64,000 bases of DNA from Diploptera punctata (Eukaryota; Arthropoda; Insecta; Blattodea; Blaberidae). The notes beneath the pieces were generated by a model that saw only the letters and a program-made list of their open reading frames with translations, was not told where the DNA came from and did no database searches. This document shows positions 31,661 through 41,447 of this stretch, piece after piece. Every line of letters starts with the position of its first letter. Position 1 is the stretch's first letter. The translations under genes and the position numbers were made by a program. The stretch is taken from positions 362,501 through 426,500 of the forward strand of contig JASPKZ010005705.1 in NCBI GenBank assembly GCA_030220185.1, in the 5' to 3' direction.

Positions 31661-32187
31661 CATAAAATAATAATTTTAATGTCATTAATTCTACTTAACA
31701 TTTAAATCAATAATTGGTTAAATGAATACTGGGAGGGATTAAACTACGATGGAGGATAAGTTAAATTAATAAATTGAATTGATCAACATGCGAAAAAAAA
31801 AATCCACAGGAAAGAATTCCTAAGCCAGTGTTTGAATGTAAACCAGAAAAGAGGGGAAAAAGGCAAAACCTAGAAAACATAAATAGAAGATGTTGCTGAC
31901 GCCGCACCGTGAAAGAAAATATAGAGATGGATTGGATAGACAGAGAAGTGTGAAAAAGAATATAATTTTAATATATCGGCACAGGAGGATGCACACAGCG
32001 TTGTAAAATCTGTTCCAATAACAATAACTACAAAAATAATAATAATTATTATTATTCTTGGATATTATCTCTCTATGTGGGATGAAAAGGTTATCTCTGA
32101 AAAAATTACTAGTTATAATAAAAGTTTGGGAATTATTAATCAAGTTATGAAACCATCCCTTGTACAAAAAACACCAGATTACGTTTA
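31661..32187. other. no gene recognised
   Basis: Unclassified. 32060-32190 may be the upstream part of the LINE at 32197 (RLRLYNTLARPVLTYGSEAW continues from 32185). Confidence 0.4.
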
Positions 32188-32560
32188 TATAACACTTTGG
32201 CTAGACCAGTGTTGACCTATGGGAGTGAAGCATGGACACTAAAAATACAACATGAAAGCAGAATAACAGCTTGTGAAATGAGATTAATGCGCAGAACAGC
32301 GGGTTACACCAGATGGGATCGGAAAAGGAACACCGATATCTTAAAAGAATCGAAGACTACGCCAATTTTGGAATATATTAAACAGTACCAACTAAACTGG
32401 AAACACCATCTTGAAAGAATGAGTTCAAATCGAATCCCCAAAGCTGTTTATAATTATATACCAAGAGGACGAAGATCTCTGGGGCGTGCTATGAAACGCT
32501 GGAGGGAAAACTTTCTATAGGATCGTAACAGGCCTTGGCCTAATACTTGGAAGGAAGAAA
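32188..32560 (+). pseudogene. LINE ORF2 C-terminus
   Basis: Frame: TLARPVLTYGSEAWTLKIQH, ESRITACEMRLMRRTAGYTR, WDRKRNTDILKESKTTPILE, YIKQYQLNWKHHLERMSSNR, IPKAVYNYIPRGRRSLGRAM, KRWRENFL and stop at 32520. It has the LINE layout of RT thumb, 'RRTAGYTR.D..RN..I', then 'W..HLERM..NR.PK...Y.P.GRR..GRP..RW'. The open frame of 107 codons is the C-terminal end only. It is a lineage distinct from LINE-A and from 27466. The 3' UTR leads into a TAA run. Confidence 0.8.
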
Positions 32561-32568
32561 TAGGAGAA

Positions 32569-32570
<2 letters not shown>

Positions 32571-32637
<67 letters not shown>
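32571..32637. repeat. (TAA)n microsatellite
   Basis: TAA run between the LINE 3' end and a SINE A tail. Confidence 0.95.
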
Positions 32638-32922
32638 CCATCCATCCATAGTAATTCTGCAATCATAGCATTTTCATGCTATGCTTGCAGCTTTACTAGG
32701 GAATTATAGGTGTGGTAGCTTCCCGTTGCTTTCCACACCGATGAAGGGTGATGATGATAAAATGAATATGAATGATGATGATTGCTATGGCCATATGATT
32801 TCGGGGACCGTTTGGGCCTTAAAGTTTTCCTGACATTTGTCTTACAGGTGAGGAAAAACCCCGATAAAAACCCCCACCCAGAAAAACTGTCCCGAGCGGG
32901 GATCGAACCCGGGCCAGCTGCG
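32638..32922 (-). repeat. SINE A, truncated inside the tRNA head
   Basis: CCATCCATCCATAGTAATTC tail to GGGATCGAACCCGGGCC and CAGCTGCG, where the tRNA-like head breaks off into a TAA/AAC microsatellite at 32922-33003. The segment GCCCGAGGGCAGG is also missing near the tail. Confidence 0.88.
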
Positions 32923-32953
<31 letters not shown>

Positions 32954-33003
32954 CAACAATAATATTAATAATAACAATAATAATAATAGTAATAATAATA
33001 ATA
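32922..33003. repeat. (TAA)n with AAC and TAG variants
   Basis: An imperfect trinucleotide run replacing the first part of the SINE A head. Confidence 0.9.
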
Positions 33004-33740
33004 TTCTCATTTATTAGGAATTTCTGTACAATATAGTAGATGTTTACGTTATACCACAAAATTAGTAAACCACAAAACTATATGGCAGAAGAGATAGCGC
33101 ATCTCTTTGTTTAAACCCAAAGTGAATTTCAAAATTCGTATCTGAAAACTGTTTGACTGCACCTTACTCCGTGTGCTAATTAGACACTTTTGAGTAAATT
33201 TAAAACTAAATTTTTAGGAATTCTGAATTCTTGAATAGGATATTACATAACTTCTCCCTCTTAATCGAGGGATCCACTTCATCAAAATCATCACTTCACG
33301 AAAAAATAAACAAAAATCAGTGAACGTTCAAAATCGTACCCAATATACACATTCAACCTATTTGATAAAGCAACAAGACTACAAACGTGATATACTATTT
33401 GATATTAATTAGTTTCTAAGTAGTCGTGAAATATTAATAATAATAATTATTATTTATTTATTTACTTATTACTAGTAAATGATTATTAAATATTCAATAG
33501 AAGATTATACAATACAGTATACAAGCAGTTAAAAAGGTACGGGCATGTACGACGAATGCAATAATGAAAGTTACTCAGAAGAACATTGGAATAAGAAAGA
33601 AAGAAAGGAAGACCTCAAATTCATGGATGCAGGGAATAAGAACTGAGAAAAGAGGACTGGAAGACATGGAGTGAATGGATAGGGACGAGTGGAGAAGGAA
33701 AATAAAATTTTACGCTCAGAAAGATGTGTAAAATTTGAAA
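33004..33740. other. AT-rich DNA, then a LINE-B scrap
   Basis: 33004-33525: nothing recognised. 33530-33740 (plus) gives a decayed tail: KRYGHVRRMQ-like, a basic block, then GRKTSNSWMQGIRTEKRGLE and RDEWRRKIKFYAQKDV in shifted frames, i.e. the end of a LINE-B ORF2. Confidence 0.45.
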
Positions 33741-33861
33741 ATCTGTATATAAATAAATCTTCTTGTATGCCCATGTTTCCCTTAACAGAGATTTAGGCGC
33801 TCTTCCCCTACAGGGAAGAATTTGAACCATACTAATTTAGTTACACTTGTTTTCGTATGAT

Positions 33862-34154
33862 GTCCTTTGAGTGGTACGTGGTCAGCGTATCGCCTCATAC
33901 TAACATCTAGGAAACCAAGGTAGTATTAGGACGGGAAAATTCGGTTAATTTTGCTTAGAGGCCTTTCATTCAGGCTTAAGGATCTTTTACGAGCCTGAAA
34001 ATCTTCAGACTCGGGACCCACGGCTTAAAGTGCCTCCCGGAGGACTTGCTCCTTGGATTTTTCCGTCCTAAAAAATCCATCGACCCCGGCCGGGTTTGAA
34101 CCCGCGACCCTCGGGACCAGAGGCAAGGAGCATAACCACTAGTCCACCGCGGCC
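33862..34154 (-). repeat. SINE B
   Basis: Head (minus) GGCCGCGGTGGACTAGTGG, B box GGTTCAAACCCGG, GGATTTTTTAGGACGGAAAA, TTTTCAGGCTCGTAAAAGAT. The 3' part beyond the word ACCAAGGTAGTATTAGG is diverged, so the left limit is approximate. Confidence 0.8.
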
Positions 34155-34803
34155 AATAAAAAAAATACATATTGTTTTACTATAATTTCACGAGCCTATT
34201 TTGCAGTTACAGTTGACCTCTAAGATTAAATTCCTGAGCAATAATACACCAGAAACCATGGGTTCCTGATATCAAAACACTTGACCAATATTCCTGGTTA
34301 ACCTATGACAGTTTGTAAGCATAGCTTGTAAAAATCATTCATAAGCTATTTAAAATTGATTATTATGAACAACAGAATCGGGTGTTAGCGTAGTGAACTG
34401 GATTTCTAACCATCACTTTTTTTTCATTCCACAGAAACCTTCCACATGTTGTTCATGTTAAAACATACAAAGATCAGAAGGAAACTATAAATTCTATGGA
34501 AATAAAACAGTTTTACATAACGAATAAAAATGTTCACTCTTTTAAATTGAAAATATTGATTCAGTTCTCAATAAAAATGTGCAATTTATTTTTAAAAGTC
34601 AACATTTTTGTGTTCAAAAAAGTCCAATCTCTGTACATCGTCCCATTTCAGTTTATTCATCGACATAGAAAATAATTTCCGATTGACAGCAAGGCAATAT
34701 TAAAAGTAGATGCTACATTGACACACAGACGGTACAAAAGGATGCCATCACATATAACGCCGTTAATGTTGTAATGGGTGTCGCAAAAATCCCTTACATT
34801 GTA
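34155..34803. other. no gene or element recognised
   Basis: AT-rich DNA, no repeat match found within the window. Confidence 0.5.
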
Positions 34804-34905
34804 TAACTAACTCAGTGGCACTAACAAACCCTAAGATTTATGGCCTCGCGGACATATGCTATCTATACATCCCTATCCCGATCTAATATTTTCCAATCAA
34901 TATCA
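34804..34905 (-). repeat. LINE-A 3' end fragment
   Basis: ACTCAGTGGCACTAACAAAC, TTATGGCCTCGCGGACATAT and TACATCCCTATCCCGATCTA are the last 100 bp of LINE-A (minus), decayed. Confidence 0.65.
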
Positions 34906-35577
34906 TGAGTAATATCACGAGTGATTTCCATATCCTTGATAAATTCACGATATCACGAAATGACGAGTGAATTTATCTAGACGATTTGAAATCAAGAGTG
35001 GCATTTGTTAGGACTACTTAATGAATAAAATTATGCCGTTTATTCACAAATCATTATTTTAAAATACTTGTATATTTAATGTAAACGGCGATGTTTGAAA
35101 AAAAAAGAGAAATGTTTGGTTATGTTTCATTTGTTTATCCACTGCAACTTAATCATATTATTTATTGTCAAATAGGATCGCAATATTGTAAGAATGCACT
35201 CTAGTGGAGACAAAATTAAACACATCAAACTGCATATTATAACCAACATTATAAGTTATTAATTCATTTTTTAGGAAACAATTCAGTAAAATAATTATTT
35301 AAAAACACAATTACTGAATACACAATTACCAAATGTGTAGTTAGAGGGAAGCTGTTCATTATTTGCTATATTCAACGTATTTGTTTAAGAGTCAGTCACT
35401 GCAAAATAATGCTCTGACCTGTTCAGAATATTAAAAAAAAAGGAAGAGCTTTCTTTATTTTAGTAAGAATTCGATAAATAACGAAGTGAAACGCGAGTGT
35501 CATTCGTTGTAAAACAAAATTTATTGAAACGTAATTGGTCATCGACTGTTATTTGGGACATGAGTTAAATAGTATGC
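34906..35577 (-). mobile_element. TH element copy 5
   Basis: It starts TATCATGAGTAATATCACGA, with the terminal hairpin still long (about 34909-35000). It includes GTAAACGGCGATGTTTGAAA and ends GGGACATGAGTTAAATAGT. It is inserted in the LINE-A sequence that reads on at 34804 and 35576. Confidence 0.82.
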
Positions 35578-36224
35578 ACAATTCACCTCCTTCAAACCAT
35601 GGTTAATATTACTCTCCCTTCTCTTTCTTACGCTATCTAAGTCAGATTCAACCCAGGAAGTTATTGTGTGTTTGGAATAGGGAACTGGGTTGTCATTTTA
35701 ACAGAATTTTCTTGAGAAAAATCCTTAAATAAAACTGAAGATTACAACACAGCAGGTACATAGTTGTAAGTTGCAGCCGTCCAAGCCAACCCCTCTTAAA
35801 AAAACAGTTACCACTTGTCACTGAGCTCGTGCGGATCTGTACTATCCTGTGTATAAGGTCGAGTCCCATATTTACTATAAAACTAGTTTGCATGCCGTAA
35901 AAGAAAAACTATGTTTTTTTTTTAATGTATAGTACATAGAATTGGAAAACGTATTGCTAACGTTGCCCCTCCTCCCATCCCTAAATAAACAAATACCTTT
36001 ATTATCAGTTTGGCAACATCTACCCTCTGTACGTAGGGGGGACACTGGTGTAGCCCATAAGGTCTGTAGTAACTTCCTGGGTTGAATTAGTGAGTATTCT
36101 AAACGCATTTTTTCAATTTTCCTACAAGACGTTTTCATGCTACTTTTCCATTATCAATTCGTCTCACATGTCCTGCTCATCGCAGCATACGGCACTTAAC
36201 TGTTCTTATTATAGTTTTACAAAA
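35576..36224 (-). repeat. LINE-A fragment split by a MITE
   Basis: 35576-35645 (CCTCCTTCAAACCATGGTTA) and 36105-36224 (TTTTCCTACAAGACGTTTTC, CATGTCCTGCTCATCGCAGC) are adjacent pieces of the minus-strand LINE-A tail. Together with 34804-34905 they form one old LINE-A copy cut by TH copy 5 and by the MITE below. Confidence 0.6.
35646..36087. mobile_element. 442-bp MITE with perfect 18-bp inverted repeats
   Basis: ATTCAACCCAGGAAGTTA at 35646 is the exact reverse complement of TAACTTCCTGGGTTGAAT ending at 36087. It has no coding capacity. It lies inside a LINE-A remnant. A clear target duplication is not seen. Confidence 0.78.
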
Positions 36225-36382
36225 TTCTGACAAACAACAGTTAATACCATTATACAAGCAGAAGATGGAACTTATATTCTGAAAGGCCTTCTTGATATTT
36301 CACAGTATATATATCTGAGGACGACTGAGATCTCAGGTAGCAATTTTAATAACCTCATGCTGTTTCGTAATGCATTTTAATA

Positions 36383-37371
36383 CTATGTTACAATGCGAGG
36401 TTGGGAAGTGGTTTTTACAGAACCGAGGATATGATTAATTTCCCAGATTCTGTAAAACACTTCACAAACATTGTGCATTATTTTTTGCGCCATGGTGTTT
36501 TCAAAACAATAAATAATGGTAAAATAATAAAATCTTTCTTGGAAATATTTGCGTTCATTACAAACAACTGACTAACGTTAACAGTATGGGCAATGCTTAT
36601 TGTTGAGACTGTAGCAGGCCGTGGCATCTATCAGTTTTAAAATGGCGGCAAATACGTATTTATTGTTTTATATTGTTTCAAATAAAGTTCAGTTCATTTA
36701 AATTGCAGTGATTTGTTTCGTGTAATGTATATTAACACTACCTTTTGGATATATTTTTGTATATACATTGTACATAGTAATTATATGGGTGCGAAACATG
36801 GACTCTTACTTTAAGGGAGGAAATAAGATTACAAGTATTTGAGAATAAAGTACTTAGGAAAATTTTTGGACCAAAGAGAGATGAACAGACAGATGAATGG
36901 AGAAGACTACATAACAATGAACTACATGGTCTTTATAGGAAGTCAGATATAATAAGAACAGTTGTCTCGTAGACTGCGATGGGCAGGACATGTTGCACGT
37001 ATGGGGAATGAAAGACTTGCATGGAAGCTTCTTGTAAGAAAGCCAGAGGAAAAACGTCCAGTTGGTAGACCAAGAATGAGGTGGGAGAATAACATTAACT
37101 ATGATTTGAGGGAAGTAGATTATAAGGGAATGATTGGAAAGCATTAGCTCAGGATAGGGATGTATGTCCACGCGGCCATGAACCTACGGGTTCGATAGTG
37201 CCAGTAAGTAAGTAAGTAAGTATACATAAAGGGCAGTACTTTTACTTCCCATACGAGGTAGGTAATATTACAGTATAGTTATTTAGGTTGGCAACCCCGA
37301 GATTTAGGAAATTGAATTTTCAATCATGGTCGCCATTGCTGTAAAAACGACAGAACGCTCTATCGCGCAAA
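36383..37371. mobile_element. E2 element copy 2, with LINE-A inside
   Basis: ATGCGAGGTTGGGAAGTGG opens the outer hairpin (TTTTTACAGAACCGAGG against GATTCTGTAAAACACTTCAC). The inverted repeat TTTTTTGCGCCATGGTG (36480) pairs with CTCTATCGCGCAAAAAA (37371). The body matches copy 1 at 22599. ATTATT/AATTATT flanks may be a target duplication. LINE-A sits at 36779-37222. Confidence 0.72.
36779..37222 (+). pseudogene. LINE-A ORF2 C-terminus nested in E2
   Basis: It reads YGCETWTLTLREEIRLQVFE, NKVLRKIFGPKRDEQTDEWR, RLHNNELHGLYRKSDIIRTV, a stop at the RTVVS* position, then RLRWAGHVARMGNERLAWKL, LVRKPEEKRPVGRPRMRWEN, NINYDLREVDYKG and, after a frameshift, a RAAMNLRVR-like end and a (TAAG)n tail at 37203-37222. 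It has the most complete LINE-A tail in the window, useful as a reference for the deletions in other copies. TACATA on both sides (about 36773 and 37224) fits a short target duplication. 5'-truncated and dead. Confidence 0.82.
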
Positions 37372-37378
37372 AAATTAT

Positions 37379-37428
37379 TGTTCTTATTATATCTGGTTTC
37401 CCCATCAAGATTATATAGCTAATTGTTA
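37379..37428 (-). repeat. LINE-A fragment, split
   Basis: GTTCTTATTATATCTGGTTT and the following bases match the LINE-A strand (minus). The next LINE-A words TTGTCTTCTCCATTCATCTG are at 38098-38120, so about 670 bp (37430-38097) has been inserted. Confidence 0.55.
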
Positions 37429-37637
37429 CTAGGTTGTCTCATAATTAATGTCGCTGTTTAATGAAATGTGAATCGAGTTGAATTTTGAAGGTGTGATTAG
37501 TTGAGAGTTTGTTCCAAACGGGCGTGTAGTCGATGGGGATCATTATCCTTAACAAATGGATCGCGGGTTTAAACTCAGTCGGACTCCATACAGCATGAAC
37601 AACTATGACAAAAATCCAGGACCTGGGATGAATCGAA

Positions 37638-37845
37638 ATGCTACCACACCCAGCATATACCCTTAATCTTTCAGCTTTAGGTTTCGATCCATGGTCTATT
37701 TTTTTGCGTGAAATTTCGAAAACATCGAAGCCGTATATCGAATTCTTCGCATCAAAAACCAGAGACTGGTACCGTCGTAGGATAATAAACCTTGCCGAAA
37801 GATGGCTCAGACCATACAAACCGATGGTATCTACCTTGAAGAGGT
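37638..37845 (+). pseudogene. mariner transposase C-terminal remnant
   Basis: The plus frame reads MLPHPAYTLNLSALGFDPWS and later RDWYRRRIINLAERWLRPYK. The first part is the mariner 'LPHPPYSPDL.P.D' block that normally carries the third catalytic Asp; here that Asp is Asn (LNL). The second is the terminal '.WY..GI..L..RW' block. The sequence between them is shortened compared with the family. No inverted repeats were located; upstream 37430-37640 is unclassified. It is a different family from the 14440/17130/46162 elements. Recognised by pattern only. Confidence 0.55.
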
Positions 37846-37847
37846 CC

Positions 37848-38010
37848 GTCGACGTGGCATAGTCGGTAGAGTCCCTACCTTCCACTCCGGCGACCCGGGT
37901 TCGATTCCTGGCGGGATAGGGGATTTTAAATTTCCATCTTGGGACTGGGTGTGTGTGTGTGTCCTGTCCTTGTGTCTATGTGAGAATTAAAGGAAGTTAA
38001 ACAGGTGAAA
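37848..38010 (+). repeat. SINE F, tRNA-derived
   Basis: Head CGTCGACGTGGCATAGTCGG, B box GGTTCGATTCC, then GGGATTTTAAATTTCCATCT, a (GT)n block and the tail GTGAGAATTAAAGGAAGTTA. A second copy is at 56537. Confidence 0.75.
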
Positions 38011-38125
38011 AAAAAGTAGTTCAATTTATTGTAAGAAAACATTGCAAATAGAACTTTGTTTAAAAATAAATACATTATTTATGAGATAGTATCTATACAT
38101 TGTCTTCTCCATTCATCTGTTTTTA

Positions 38126-38439
38126 CACGTAATATAAAGTATAAATCCTGGAAGAAAATTTGTGTGAATGTTTTATTTTTTTATCAGTTCAACGTTTTAA
38201 AGGGTGTTTAAAATATATTTCAATAATTTAGAGCTAGACACCCAACTTGAAGAGGCTGAAAAATATTTATATATACTCGTCTCTGACGTCAGCCATGATT
38301 TTAGATACTGGCGGCATCTGTAAATGTATTATCTTTAAGCAGGACACTGAAGTTAAAAGTTATATTCCCTGCAGACAGTCCATAGTCTGAATAAATGCAC
38401 AATTTTATCTCGCATCATAACACTGTGACAATCAAGATG
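38126..38439. other. no gene or element recognised
   Basis: AT-rich DNA between a LINE-A scrap and MITE-2. Confidence 0.5.
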
Positions 38440-38817
38440 TAGTCGGCTCAGTAATTTAGTTTACAGGCACTTTGCTTTGAGGCTATTTTGCACGTATAAG
38501 TATTTAGCGTATCAAGCGGCGTTGTCACATTTTATTCAGTAGAATACATTTTTACCAACTAAAGACACTGCAAAATACAAAATTGTAACGCTGTTAAGAT
38601 AATTATATCCCCTTGTTATAGACACCAAATCGTCATTTAAAAATGCGAAGACGTTATTGGCAGAAAACTGTTTTCAGTTTTTGGTGACTGCAGCGGCGTC
38701 TTAGAAGCCACTAACAACTCCTCGGCTCTACTTGGCAGTAACTATGTATTTTTTTTAACCAGAGTGAAACAGTTACCATTGATGCCGCCTGTAAACTAAA
38801 TGACTGAGCCAACTGTA
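38440..38817. mobile_element. MITE-2 copy 1 (TA target)
   Basis: The ends TAGTCGGCTCAGTAATTTAG and TAAATGACTGAGCCAACTGTA (last 20 compared) are inverted repeats of about 28 bp reaching GTTTACAGGC. The flanking TA fits Tc1/mariner-type insertion. The body is shared with 40396-40780. Confidence 0.82.
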
Positions 38818-39044
38818 ACTATCACACATATGCCCAGGAAATTATATCCTTTTCCTTCCTTTTTGGACAGTTTTCCTATTCTCATACTTTATAAATATGA
38901 GATTTGAAAAGAATTGTATATATTTAAATATATTATTATTTAATCAATTGAGTTGGTGATTACTTGATGAAAATCCATATTTATTAATTAAATAAAAATA
39001 AAACGTACTTTTATTTGATTTTCATATTTATTATATAATTCAGT

Positions 39045-39077
39045 GACAGCTGTTTCGGTACACTGTACCTTCTTCAG
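39045..39077 (-). ncRNA. hammerhead ribozyme motif, left arm
   Basis: On the minus strand CTGAAGA (39077-39071), stem II AGGTACAGTGTACC, GAAA, stem III ACAG/CTGT without loop, and cleavage base C at 39045. It is the mirror copy of the motif at 39103-39135. Confidence 0.65.
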
Positions 39078-39102
39078 AGTCTTCTATAGTTTGTTAACAT
39101 GT

Positions 39103-39135
39103 CTGAAGAAGGTACAGTGTACCGAAACAGCTGTC
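39103..39135 (+). ncRNA. hammerhead ribozyme motif, right arm
   Basis: CTGAAGA (39103-39109, fits CUGANGA), stem II GGTAC-AGT-GTACC, GAAA (39124-39127), minimal palindromic stem III ACAG/CTGT, cleavage base C39135. All core bases are present. Stem I next to the core is weak (AC/GT then mismatch). Confidence 0.65.
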
Positions 39136-39197
39136 ACTGAATTATATAATAAATATGAAAATCAAATAAAACTACGTTTTATTTTTATTTAATTAAT

Positions 39198-39649
39198 ATT
39201 ATTATTTGTTCAGTTAAAATCAGTTCTCACTTCCTGACATTAAAATTAACTTATTTAATCTGCTATAGAGTGTCAAAAATCTGAAATTTGTATCAAAAGT
39301 AAATTAAATCGGACAACAAATTAAATTCTTTAAGAAATTTCACATTTCTTTATAATTCACAGGAGAGAAGATAAATCTTACACATCTACATTCAAAATAA
39401 TGATAGCCTATTAAGGTAATTAATAACGAGAAATTGGCATGCCTGCCACATTAAATTATCTCCCTTATAATTAGTGCAAAGCCTGCTTTTAATTTGATTT
39501 ACAGCAAGCCAACTGTAAAAAAATGACGCACGTCCATTAATTCATTTAGGGGAGTGGGGTGAAAATACATGTTGAAAGAAAATAAACAAAATCTATCTCA
39601 CTTTTTTATGAAATGCGTCTAAAAGTTAATGAAACGTAACTAATATACT
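39198..39649. other. no gene or element recognised
   Basis: AT-rich DNA. Confidence 0.5.
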
Positions 39650-39755
39650 GGCACTATAGAATCCACACGTTCTTGGCCACGCAGAGATAAGCATTTTTTT
39701 TTTCAATGAGTTACTGAATATTTAAACTTCTTCAGATCATGGTTATCTACATAAA
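39650..39755 (-). repeat. LINE-A 3' end fragment
   Basis: ACTGGCACTATAGAATCCAC and TTCTTGGCCACGCAGAGATA match the last bases of LINE-A (minus). TTCTTCAGATCATGGTTATC further on matches the CTCAAATCATGGTTAA block. Confidence 0.55.
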
Positions 39756-39825
39756 CAGTTCATTGCGTAAAAAATAATATAAAGCATTAAATTCGTTAAC
39801 ATTAATCAATAGAATACTGTATTAA

Positions 39826-39929
39826 ACCCCAAAAAAACCTCACCCAGGAACCTTGTCCCGACTGGTAATCGAACCCGTGCTCGCTTGCATGACTAGGCGG
39901 CACGCTACCTCGAGACCACAGTGGTAGAC
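39826..39929 (-). repeat. SINE A fragment, head part
   Basis: AAACCTCACCCAGGAACCTTG, the decayed B box TAATCGAACCCGTGC and CTACCTCGAGACCACAGTGG (first 20 of each compared). Only the first 100 bp of SINE A remain. Confidence 0.75.
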
Positions 39930-39968
39930 ATTATCATTATTGACTTAGGCTTACACGGCCGGAGTTAG

Positions 39969-40170
39969 TATGAAGATCATGAAGAAGATTTTCGGGCTGT
40001 TCGCTGTGGTCTTCACCGCTTGTAATTTCCCCGACGTTTCGCCAGAGACTGCGTCCGGCATCCTCAAAATAACCCTTGAGGATACCGGACGCAGTCTCTG
40101 GCGAAACGTCGGGGAACTTTAAGCCTCAAGACCACGGCCAACAGCCCGGAAATCTTCAAGATCTTCATAT
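39969..40170. mobile_element. foldback element 2 with ribozyme-like core
   Basis: The arms TATGAAGAT...CTGTGGTCTT...CCCCGACGTTTCGCCAGAGA and the complement on the right pair over about 95 bp with some mismatches. The spacer is only AATAACCC. On the plus strand of the right arm TTGAGGA (40076), a GG/CC-closed stem and GAAACGTC (40103-40110) resemble a hammerhead with the first core base changed from C to T. Confidence 0.75.
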
Positions 40171-40211
40171 TATCATTATTATTTATTAATATTACTCTTA
40201 TATAATAATAT

Positions 40212-40345
40212 TATATGAACAATCCAGTTATATGTATACGAAGCATAGTTCCATACTTTAAGAGAGAAGGAAAGATTACGAGCATTTGAGATTAAAATTC
40301 TTATATTTTTTGGGATTACAGTAGGAAGATAGTGGATGGAAACGA
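40212..40345 (+). repeat. LINE-A fragment
   Basis: CCAGTTATATGTATACGAAG and GATTACGAGCATTTGAGATT match the GCETWTL...LRVFENKVL coding region in decayed form. Confidence 0.6.
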
Positions 40346-40395
40346 GATAACATGTAGTGAGGTTGAAGAGGTGAACATTTCAAATGCTGGAGATA

Positions 40396-40780
40396 TAGTC
40401 GGCTCAGACATTTAGTTTACAGGTGCTTTGTGGTTAAGTATGTCTATACTGCACGCATAAGTATTTAGCATATCAAGCGGCGTTGTTACGTTTTATTTCA
40501 CTAGAATACATTTTTACCAACTAAAGATACTGCAAAATACAAAAGTTGCAACGCTGTTAAGATTATTATATTCACATGGAGTAGACATGAAAATGTAATT
40601 TAAAAATGCGAAGACATTATTGGTATAGAACTGTTTTCAGTTTTTGGTGATTGGAGCGGCGTCTTAGAAGTCACTAACAACTCTCCGGCTCTAAACTTGG
40701 CAGTCCGATGTAATTTTTAAACCAGAGGGAAACAGTTGCCTTTGATGCCGCCTGTAAACTAAATGACTGAGCCGACTGTA
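40396..40780. mobile_element. MITE-2 copy 2 (TA target)
   Basis: The ends TAGTCGGCTCAGACATTTAG and CTAAATGACTGAGCCGACTG are inverted repeats, followed by TA. The body (AAGTATTTAGCATATCAAGC, TTGGTGATTGGAGCGGCGTC) aligns with 38440-38817. Confidence 0.85.
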
Positions 40781-41212
40781 TGTAATCTCATTTATGGTAA
40801 TTGCATGTATAACGCGAACGAATAATATGTACAGCAGCAGTTCTTGCCTTAGTTAGAAACTCATGCCTCTATCTGCCTCTCTGTCTATCGCTCTCTATCT
40901 CCCTTTCTTTCTCTCTATGAAGTTATGGTCCTTGAAGGGCCAAGGTCAGCATATCTGCAGCCCATTATTCTCTATCTTAAGTACGTATTCAACAAGTTCC
41001 GATTACATTTGCCTTCAAGCCCTCCTCTAATCGCTAAACTGCTAACCTCTCCAATATTTTTTCCCCTTAGTCTACCAAAACAAATTTATCATTCCAGATT
41101 TCCTTTATAAACCTTATTTAAAATGGATCTCTTTACCATTCGAGTCTTGAAGTCTCAATTTTTCCAGCTAACGTGAATTACCAAACACTCTTTACATTTA
41201 TTTTCGTCTTCT
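40781..41212. other. no gene seen; pyrimidine-rich block
   Basis: CTCTCTGTCTATCGCTCTCT and following bases (about 40870-40915) form a pyrimidine tract. The rest is unclassified. Confidence 0.45.
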
Positions 41213-41441
41213 TCGTTGGTGCTACGGTCCTTGTAGTCTGATCATGACCTCCCTTTTAACAGCCATCCATTCACTTCGATCACTTGTTTTTTACTTCCAA
41301 TTCTTGATTCCAGTCTGTTTTAGTTGTTCCTGTACATCATCCAACCATCTCAATCTAGGTTTAGCAATCCTCTTACTATCTAGTTTGGAGTTCAAAACCA
41401 TTTTAGGTATTCGATTAATATTCATCCTACAACCTACATTT
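41213..41441 (-). repeat. LINE ORF2 C-terminal fragment, decayed
   Basis: The minus strand has the tail words for 'RMNINRIPKMVLNSKLDSKR' and 'LRWLDDVQEQLK', a typical LINE ORF2 end in broken frames. Confidence 0.5.
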
Positions 41442-41447
41442 CTTTAT

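Larger units (their letters stand above)
38983..39197. mobile_element. foldback element with 95-bp near-perfect arms
   Basis: The arms 38983-39077 and 39103-39197 pair almost without mismatch around a 25-bp spacer. Each arm contains AGGTACAGTGTACCGAAACA or its complement. The left flank is shared with 30363. It is probably a terminal part of a Penelope-like element in head-to-head arrangement, or an independent ribozyme-bearing foldback; the sequence alone does not decide. Confidence 0.85.

Noticed and set aside
37445..37885. 146-codon minus-strand ORF as a gene
   Set aside because: It crosses a plus-strand mariner remnant and the head of a SINE F, so it is a shadow frame.
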